DNA from: Maritimibacter sp. HL-12
GTDB lineage: Bacteria > Pseudomonadota > Alphaproteobacteria > Rhodobacterales > Rhodobacteraceae
Length of the DNA stretch: 64,000 nt
NCBI RefSeq assembly: GCF_900177545.1
Contig: NZ_FXBQ01000001.1
Coordinates: forward strand, 1,854,122-1,918,121
Reading direction: 5' to 3'
Both the position numbers and the translations under genes were made by a program. The notes below the pieces were generated by a model, which did not search any database, was not told the origin of the DNA, and saw nothing but the letters and a program-made list of their open reading frames with translations. Below are positions 58,875 through 64,000 of the stretch, in pieces. How positions within the stretch are numbered: the first letter of the stretch is position 1; every line of letters begins with the position of its first letter.

Positions 58875-59453
58875 ATGAGCGAACCTGTCGACACCGACCA
58901 CGACCTCACGGGGCAGATGCTGATCGCCATGCCGGGCATGGCTGATCCGCGCTTCGATCATTCCGTGGTGCTGCTCTGCGCCCATTCGATCGACGGGGCG
59001 ATGGGCCTCATCGTCAACAAGCGCGTGCCCACCCTCAGCCTCGACGATCTGCTCGAACAACTCGAGATCGAACGCGGCATGGGCAGCATGGACGTGGCGG
59101 TCTATTTTGGCGGACCGGTGGAGAGCGGGCGCGGCTTCGTGCTGCATTCCACCGATTACCCCGGCGCGCAGGGCACGATGGCGATCAATGCCCGTTTCGG
59201 CATGACCGCGACCAAGGACATTCTTGTCGATATCGCCCGTGGCGAAGGCCCTGCGACGGCGCTCACGGCGCTGGGCTATGCCGGCTGGGGGCCGGGACAG
59301 CTCGAAAGCGAGTTGAAGCAGAACGCCTGGCTGACCGTCGAGGGCGACGCGGCGATCGTGTTCGATCCCGACGATGGCGGCAAATGGGCCCGTGCGCTGC
59401 GCAAGCTGGGGATCGAGCCGTCGATGCTGTCGTCCGGTGGTGGTCGCGCCTGA
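58875..59453 (+). CDS. UPF0301 / AlgH family protein
   Basis: 192 residues. Core segments: GQMLIAMPGMADPRFDHSVV, HSIDGAMGLIVNKRVPTLSL and YFGGPVESGRGFVLHS, then YAGWGPGQLESELKQNAWLT. The fold is that of AlgH/YqgE; function unsettled. The ATG at 58875 is chosen as it begins the conserved region. Confidence 0.95.
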   Translation: MSEPVDTDHDLTGQMLIAMPGMADPRFDHSVVLLCAHSIDGAMGLIVNKRVPTLSLDDLLEQLEIERGMGSMDVAVYFGGPVESGRGFVLHSTDYPGAQGTMAINARFGMTATKDILVDIARGEGPATALTALGYAGWGPGQLESELKQNAWLTVEGDAAIVFDPDDGGKWARALRKLGIEPSMLSSGGGRA

Positions 59454-59461
59454 TCGCCGGG

Positions 59462-59890
59462 TCATTCCAGCGCCGCGCTCAACACTTTCACCCGGGTGAC
59501 GAAATCGCCGGCATCATCCCCCAGCACCGAAAACAGCTCGGCTTGGTAGTCGGCCGCGATCGGGGCCAGCGTGTCGATCATCTCGCGGCCCTTGGCGGTG
59601 AGCGATAGCTCGACAAGGCGCCGGTCGACCGGGTTGACCACCTTGCGCAGGTAACCGGCCGCTTCGAGCCGGGTGGCCGCGCGGCTGACCTTGGGCTTGT
59701 CCATGCCAACGCGCTTGTGAATCTCGCGCACCGAAACCGCCGTCTGCTGGCTCAGGTGCGCGACCACCCGCCACTCCGCAACGGATATGCCGTAGCGCTC
59801 ACGGTAGGCCTGCGAAAACCGCGCACTTACCCGGCGCGACAATTCCGCAAGCTGGTAGGGAAGGAATTCGTCGAGATTGAAATCTGTCAC
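59462..59890 (-). CDS. MarR family transcription regulator
   Basis: 142 residues. Winged helix visible in YGISVAEWRVVAHLSQQTAV, VREIHKRVGMDKPKVSRAATRLEAAG is the recognition helix region, and NPVDRRLVELSLTAKG is the wing. Divergent from an MFS permease gene starting 130 bases away, which is the usual setting of a MarR repressor controlling efflux. Confidence 0.9.
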   Translation of the reverse strand: MTDFNLDEFLPYQLAELSRRVSARFSQAYRERYGISVAEWRVVAHLSQQTAVSVREIHKRVGMDKPKVSRAATRLEAAGYLRKVVNPVDRRLVELSLTAKGREMIDTLAPIAADYQAELFSVLGDDAGDFVTRVKVLSAALE

Positions 59891-60020
59891 GTGGTGTCCC
59901 CGTCTTATGCAGGTCGATTGAACCGCAGGGCGTTGGTCAGTGCAAGGACAACGAAGGTTGCACCCGCCCGGAAAGCCGTGTCATCTGGCCCGGCTGACCG
60001 GGATGGGGGAGGGGCCGAAC

Positions 60021-61205
60021 ATGCGTGCAGGAATAGCAATGCTCGTGGCGGGCTATGTGCTCAGCCAGTTCTACCGGGCCTTTCTGCCGGTGATGACGCC
60101 GGTTCTGCAAGCCGATCTCGGTGCCACACCCGAGGCGCTCGGCCGCGCGTCGGGGCTGTGGTTTCTCGCCTTCGCGGCGATGCAGGTTCCGGTTGGCTGG
60201 GCGCTCGATCAGCTCGGACCCCGCCGCACCGCCGCCTGGTTGCTCGGCCTCGGCGCGGGGGGCGGGGCGGTGTTGTTCGCGCTGGCGAGTGAACCATGGC
60301 ACATCCAGGCGGCCATGGTGCTGATGGGAATTGGCTGTTCGCCGGTGCTGATGGGGGCTTTCTTCATCATTGCCAAAACCTATTCACCCAAGGTCTTCGG
60401 CACCCTTGCGGGCGCAGTGATCGGCATCGGCTCGATCGGCAATATCGCGGGCAGCCTGCCGATGGCATGGTCGGTAGAGAGTTTTGGCTGGCGCGAAACC
60501 TTGTGGGGCCTCTCCGTGCTCACTCTCGTCGTCGCGGTGCTGATCCTCGTGTTGCTGCGCGACCCGCCCCGCGCAGCCGATCATGGCACCCAGAAGGGCT
60601 CGATGCTCACCCTGCTGGCAATGCCGGCCCTCTGGGCGATCTTTCCCTTGATGTTCGTGAACTATGCCCCCTCGGCCGGTCTGCGCGGTCTCTGGGCCGG
60701 ACCCTACCTGTCGGACGTCTTCGGCATGGACGCCGCCGGGATCGGCAAGGTGACGCTGGCGATGGGGATCGCGATGATCGTGGGCAATTTCGCCTACGGC
60801 CCGCTCGACCGGATCTTCGGTACCCGCAAATGGGTGATCCTCGTGGGCAACTTCGGCTCCGCCGCTGCCGTCTTCACGCTCTGGTTCTGGCCCGTGAGCG
60901 GGGTCTGGGCGGTGACGCTGCTGCTGGCCGCGACCGGGTTGTTCGGCGCGTCATTCCCGCTGATCATGGCCCATGCAAGGGCGTTCTTCCCGCCCCACCT
61001 CACCGGGCGCGGCGTGTCGCTGATGAACCTGTTCGGCATCGGCGGCGTGGGGTTGTTCCAGTTTTCGTCGGGCTGGGTGTTCGAGGCGGCGAAGGTCGCG
61101 GATGGCGATCCGGTGGCCGCCTACCGTGCCTTGTTCCTGTTCTTCGGACTGCCGGTTCTGGTCGGGCTGGTGGTCTACCTGTTCAGCCGCGACCGGCTGG
61201 ATTGA
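60021..61205 (+). CDS. MFS transporter
   Basis: 394 residues, twelve membrane helices. The GWALDQLGPRRTAAW segment is the MFS motif A (D-x-x-G-x-R-R) after helix 2, and the second half has GNFAYGPLDRIFGTRKW. It belongs to the general metabolite/drug group; substrate unknown. GGAGGGG is upstream of the ATG. The divergent MarR gene probably controls it. Confidence 0.9.
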   Translation: MRAGIAMLVAGYVLSQFYRAFLPVMTPVLQADLGATPEALGRASGLWFLAFAAMQVPVGWALDQLGPRRTAAWLLGLGAGGGAVLFALASEPWHIQAAMVLMGIGCSPVLMGAFFIIAKTYSPKVFGTLAGAVIGIGSIGNIAGSLPMAWSVESFGWRETLWGLSVLTLVVAVLILVLLRDPPRAADHGTQKGSMLTLLAMPALWAIFPLMFVNYAPSAGLRGLWAGPYLSDVFGMDAAGIGKVTLAMGIAMIVGNFAYGPLDRIFGTRKWVILVGNFGSAAAVFTLWFWPVSGVWAVTLLLAATGLFGASFPLIMAHARAFFPPHLTGRGVSLMNLFGIGGVGLFQFSSGWVFEAAKVADGDPVAAYRALFLFFGLPVLVGLVVYLFSRDRLD

Positions 61206-61244
61206 GGGTCGGGCCGCTCGGCCCGTCCCCCGTTTTGGCTCGTC

Positions 61245-62522
61245 TCAGGCGGCCTTGCGGCGCGGGCGGCGGCGCTTCTGGCCTTGTCCCGCTCCTTGAC
61301 CCTGGCCTTTCGGCCGCGCCTGGCCCTGCGGCGGGCCGCTCCGGCGACCACGATTGCCACCACCCCCCTTTTTCGGCGGGGCGACCTCGATCGGGCGCTC
61401 GCCGCCGAGCACCGGGATCTCGATCTTCATCACCTTCTCGATCTGGCGCAGCAGCGCGATCTCTTCGCCGCTGACAAAGGCGATGGCGTCCCCGTCCAGC
61501 CCGGCGCGCGCGGTGCGGCCGATCCGGTGGACGTAGTTCTCGGCCACTTCCGGCAGGTCGAAGTTATAGACATGGCTGACGCCGGGAATGTCGATCCCGC
61601 GGGCGGCCACGTCGGTGGCCACGAGGATGCGGGTGGTGCCGTCACGAAACGCCTTCAGCGCGCGGTCGCGTTGGCCCTGGCTCTTGTTGCCGTGGATCGA
61701 CGTCGCGCCATAGCCTTCGGCCACGAGGTGTTTCATCAACCGTTCCGCGCCATGCTTGGTGCGCGAGAAAACCAGCGCAAGCCCCTCGGGCGCGGCATCG
61801 AGGTAGTCCTTGAGGAGCGAAACCTTGTGCTCCTTGCCCTTGGCCCAGTGCACCCCTTGAGTAACCTTGTCGGCCGCCTTGCCCGGCGGCGAGGCCTGCA
61901 CCCGGATCGGATCGGTCAGGTAAGCCGCGGCGATCTCTTCCATGTCTTTCGGCATGGTGGCGGAAAACAGCATGGTCTGGCGCGGTGTGCCGAGCTTCGG
62001 CGCGATCCGGCGCAGCGCGTGGATGAAACCCATGTCGAGCATGTGGTCGGCTTCATCGAGCACGAGGAAGGTCGCGGCATCGAGCCGGACCGCGCGCCGG
62101 TCCATCAGGTCGATCAGCCGGCCCGGGGTGGCGACGAGGATATCGGTGCCCTTTTCGAGCGCGGTCACCTGCCGGTTGATCGACACCCCGCCGACCACCG
62201 TGGTGACCTTGAGGTGCGTGCCCTTGATGTAGAGCACGAGGTTGTCGGCAATCTGGCCAACGAGCTCACGGGTGGGGGCGAGAATGAGCGCGCGCGCGGT
62301 TTTCGGTGCGCGCTTGTCATGGTCGCCCAGAAGCTGGTGGATCAGCGGCAGGCCGAAAGCGGCGGTCTTGCCGGTGCCGGTCTGGGCAAGGCCCATCACG
62401 TCGCGGCCTTCCAGGACCGGCGGGATCGCCTTGATCTGGATCGGCGTGGGGGTGGTGTAGCCCGCGGCCTTCACGGCGGCGAGCAGTTTCGGGTCGAGCC
62501 CGAGGGATTCGAATGTGGTCAT
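61245..62522 (-). CDS. DEAD-box RNA helicase, RhlE type
   Basis: 425 residues. Q-motif TPTPIQIKAIP, motif I AQTGTGKT, Ia PTRELV, Ib TPGR, II DEAD, III SAT, and VI HRIGRTAR are all intact. The C-terminal 50 residues are Gly/Arg/Gln-rich and basic (GGGGNRGRRSGPPQ onward), typical of RNA-binding tails in RhlE. It acts in ribosome assembly and RNA turnover. Start is the ATG at 62522, matching family N-termini. Confidence 0.95.
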   Translation of the reverse strand: MTTFESLGLDPKLLAAVKAAGYTTPTPIQIKAIPPVLEGRDVMGLAQTGTGKTAAFGLPLIHQLLGDHDKRAPKTARALILAPTRELVGQIADNLVLYIKGTHLKVTTVVGGVSINRQVTALEKGTDILVATPGRLIDLMDRRAVRLDAATFLVLDEADHMLDMGFIHALRRIAPKLGTPRQTMLFSATMPKDMEEIAAAYLTDPIRVQASPPGKAADKVTQGVHWAKGKEHKVSLLKDYLDAAPEGLALVFSRTKHGAERLMKHLVAEGYGATSIHGNKSQGQRDRALKAFRDGTTRILVATDVAARGIDIPGVSHVYNFDLPEVAENYVHRIGRTARAGLDGDAIAFVSGEEIALLRQIEKVMKIEIPVLGGERPIEVAPPKKGGGGNRGRRSGPPQGQARPKGQGQGAGQGQKRRRPRRKAA

Positions 62523-62906
62523 GTGTCTCTTTCGGCGGCGCCTGGGCCGCAAACGTGGGGGCCTCGAACGCAGGATGCGCCGGGGCAACTTCAAGGTGCG
62601 GGCCAAGCCTCGCGGAAGGACCCTTGCCCTGCCACCGTTCGGCCCGTTGACCCCCCGCGTGAATTGGGAACCTGTCTCGGCGCGCTCCGCGGAGCCGCGC
62701 CTCTTGAGCATCGTGCCTTGCCGCTCATGGATCCTGCGATCTTGCAGGCTGGCGGCGGGTGGCTCACGCGGCCACCGGAACGATGCGCTCTCATCACAGC
62801 ATGTGGGGTGCAAGTCAACGCAAATCAACGCCCCCTTTCATAGCCGCCCGGATTGCGGTATCTCACCCCCCGTCCTCACTTGGAGGCGAATTCAAAGGAG
62901 ACCCTC
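62523..62906. other. gene-free 384 bases upstream of rhlE and asd
   Basis: I see no gene. Frames present are shadows with no conserved content. The two genes diverge here, so both promoters should lie in this span. RhlE-type helicase genes sometimes have long leaders under cold control; nothing here proves that. GGAG for asd lies near 62898. Confidence 0.6.
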
Positions 62907-63929
62907 ATGGGCTACAAGGTCGTCGTCGTGGGTGCCACGGGCAACGTGGGCCGCGAAATGCTGAACATCCTGGCCGAACGCCAGTTTCCCGTTGACGAGA
63001 TCGCGGCGCTCGCCAGCCGCCGCTCGCTCGGCACCGAGGTCAGCTTTGGCGACAAGACCCTGACCACCAAGGATCTCGAACAGTTCGATTTCACCGGTTG
63101 GGACATGGCGCTTTTCGCCATCGGCTCGGACGCAACGAAGCAATATGCGCCGATCGCGGCCAAGGCCGGCTGCGTGGTGATCGACAACTCCTCGCTCTAC
63201 CGCTACGACGCCGACGTGCCGCTGATCGTGCCGGAGGTGAACCCGGAAGCGGTGCATGGGTATGCCAAGAAGAACATCATCGCCAACCCCAACTGCTCGA
63301 CCGCGCAGATGGTGGTGGCGCTCAAGCCGCTGCATGATCGTGCGAAGGTCAAGCGCGTGGTGGTGAGCACCTACCAATCGGTGTCCGGCTCGGGCAAGGA
63401 GGCGATGGACGAATTGTGGAACCAGACCAAGGGCATGTATGTGCCCGGGCAGGAAGTGGCACCGACGGTCTATCCCAAGCAGATCGCCTTCAACGTGATC
63501 CCGCATATCGACGTCTTTCTTGACGACGGCCAGACCAAGGAAGAATGGAAGATGGTCGCCGAAACCAAGAAGATCGTCGACAAGTCGATCAAGCTCACCG
63601 CCACCTGCGTGCGGGTGCCGGTGTTTGTCGGTCATGCCGAGGCGATCAACATCGAGTTCGAGGATTTTCTCGATGAGGACGAGGCGCGTGACATCCTGCG
63701 CCAAGCGCCGGGCGTGCTTGTCGTCGACAAGCGCGAGGCGGGCGGTTACGTCACCCCGGTTGAATGCGTGGGCGACTATGCCACCTTCGTCAGCCGCATC
63801 CGGCAGGATTCGACCATCGACAACGGCTTGAATCTCTGGTGCGTCTCCGACAACCTGCGCAAGGGCGCGGCGCTGAACGCGGTGCAGATCGCCGAGCTCC
63901 TGGGCCGGGAAGTGCTGAAAAAGGGCTGA
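62907..63929 (+). CDS. asd: aspartate-semialdehyde dehydrogenase
   Basis: 340 residues. Reduces aspartyl phosphate for lysine, threonine, methionine and diaminopimelate synthesis. NADP site VVVGATGNVGREML, catalytic Cys in NPNCSTAQM and the His in RVPVFVGHAEAI are present. GGAG upstream of ATG 62907. Confidence 0.97.
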   Translation: MGYKVVVVGATGNVGREMLNILAERQFPVDEIAALASRRSLGTEVSFGDKTLTTKDLEQFDFTGWDMALFAIGSDATKQYAPIAAKAGCVVIDNSSLYRYDADVPLIVPEVNPEAVHGYAKKNIIANPNCSTAQMVVALKPLHDRAKVKRVVVSTYQSVSGSGKEAMDELWNQTKGMYVPGQEVAPTVYPKQIAFNVIPHIDVFLDDGQTKEEWKMVAETKKIVDKSIKLTATCVRVPVFVGHAEAINIEFEDFLDEDEARDILRQAPGVLVVDKREAGGYVTPVECVGDYATFVSRIRQDSTIDNGLNLWCVSDNLRKGAALNAVQIAELLGREVLKKG

Positions 63930-63952
63930 CGCGGTAGACGATGCAAGATCAG

Positions 63953-63978
63953 AGCGCCGCTCCCCCGGGGGCGGCGCT
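63953..63978 (+). terminator. terminator-like hairpin after asd
   Basis: AGCGCCGC (63953-63960) pairs with GCGGCGCT (63971-63978), with a further C/G run in the loop, followed by a short T-rich stretch. The T-run is weak, so it is only a likely terminator. Confidence 0.6.
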
Positions 63979-64000
63979 TCTGCGTTCCGTCCACCTCGAA

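Noticed and set aside
62515-62964. 149-codon plus-strand frame between rhlE and asd
   Set aside because: Composition is random (Arg/Ser/Pro-rich) and it runs out of frame into asd; no support for a gene.
1-64000. tRNA, rRNA, CRISPR arrays, insertion sequences other than the Mu-like element
   Set aside because: I looked through the gaps between genes and saw no cloverleaf, repeat-spacer pattern or further transposase; a covariance search would be needed to exclude small RNAs.

Overview
The window looks like a piece of chromosome from a high-GC alphaproteobacterium of the Rhodobacteraceae/Paracoccaceae type. The reasons are the gene neighbourhoods (rpoZ-rsh-DUF2062-pdxJ-acpS-lepB-rnc-era-DUF1491-recO; argH next to tlpA), an alphaproteobacterial LexA box (GAAC-N7-GAAC), an Irr/ICE-type iron operator, and a Rhodobacterales-style intergenic repeat. 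I cannot name the species. Almost every gene outside one 8.9-kb block is ordinary housekeeping or metabolism, packed in short operons with many 4-base ATGA stop/start overlaps. I saw no tRNA, rRNA or CRISPR array.

Layout. 1-5460: the 3' part of paaK (phenylacetate-CoA ligase) with a TetR regulator, the iron exporter mbfA under an ICE box, a NYN/OST-HTH RNA-biology protein, a chagasin-like inhibitor, a cytochrome c'-type protein and a YqcI/YcgG-family protein. 5461-14325: a compact Mu-like transposable element. 14366-19203: a LexA box and imuB, then argH, tlpA and tag. 19315-23593: an EAL protein, phaA and phaB (polyhydroxyalkanoate precursors), a DMT exporter and a DUF465 protein. 23718-32511: tRNA methyltransferase, polyprenyl synthase, rnhA, ispH, a NYN protein, folK, sfsA, map and an orphan TRAP binding protein. 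32563-38554: small enzymes on the minus strand (HAD, rsmD, ferredoxin reductase, DUF302, DUF482, GDPD, RidA) with a peroxiredoxin on the plus strand. 38759-48870: the rpoZ to recO superoperon region. 48889-64000: pyrB with membrane-protein neighbours, an unusual uracil-DNA glycosylase operon, an RND pump, a DsbD-domain protein, algH, a MarR/MFS pair, an RhlE-type helicase and asd.

The most interesting object is the 8,865-bp Mu-like element. It has matched TG...CA ends with shared internal sites: ACTTAT at the same offset from both termini and an 18-bp perfect inverted repeat. It carries a divergent repressor and a Ner-like gene around a palindromic operator, then MuA and MuB homologues, two small unknown proteins and GemA. 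After a terminator come a small membrane protein and Mor, whose gene overlaps a GpT major-head gene, followed by GpG and GpI homologues and a tandem-HTH protein at the right end. Terminase, portal, GpF, lysis, sheath, tube and tail-fibre genes are all missing, yet every remaining frame is open and tightly coupled. The surviving structural genes run T-G-I, not G-I-T as in Mu. This fits a streamlined transposable element or phage satellite with its own capsid module better than a randomly decaying prophage, but that reading is inference.

The element sits exactly at the stop codon of the YcgG-family gene and 40 bp upstream of the LexA box of imuB, so neither host gene is broken.
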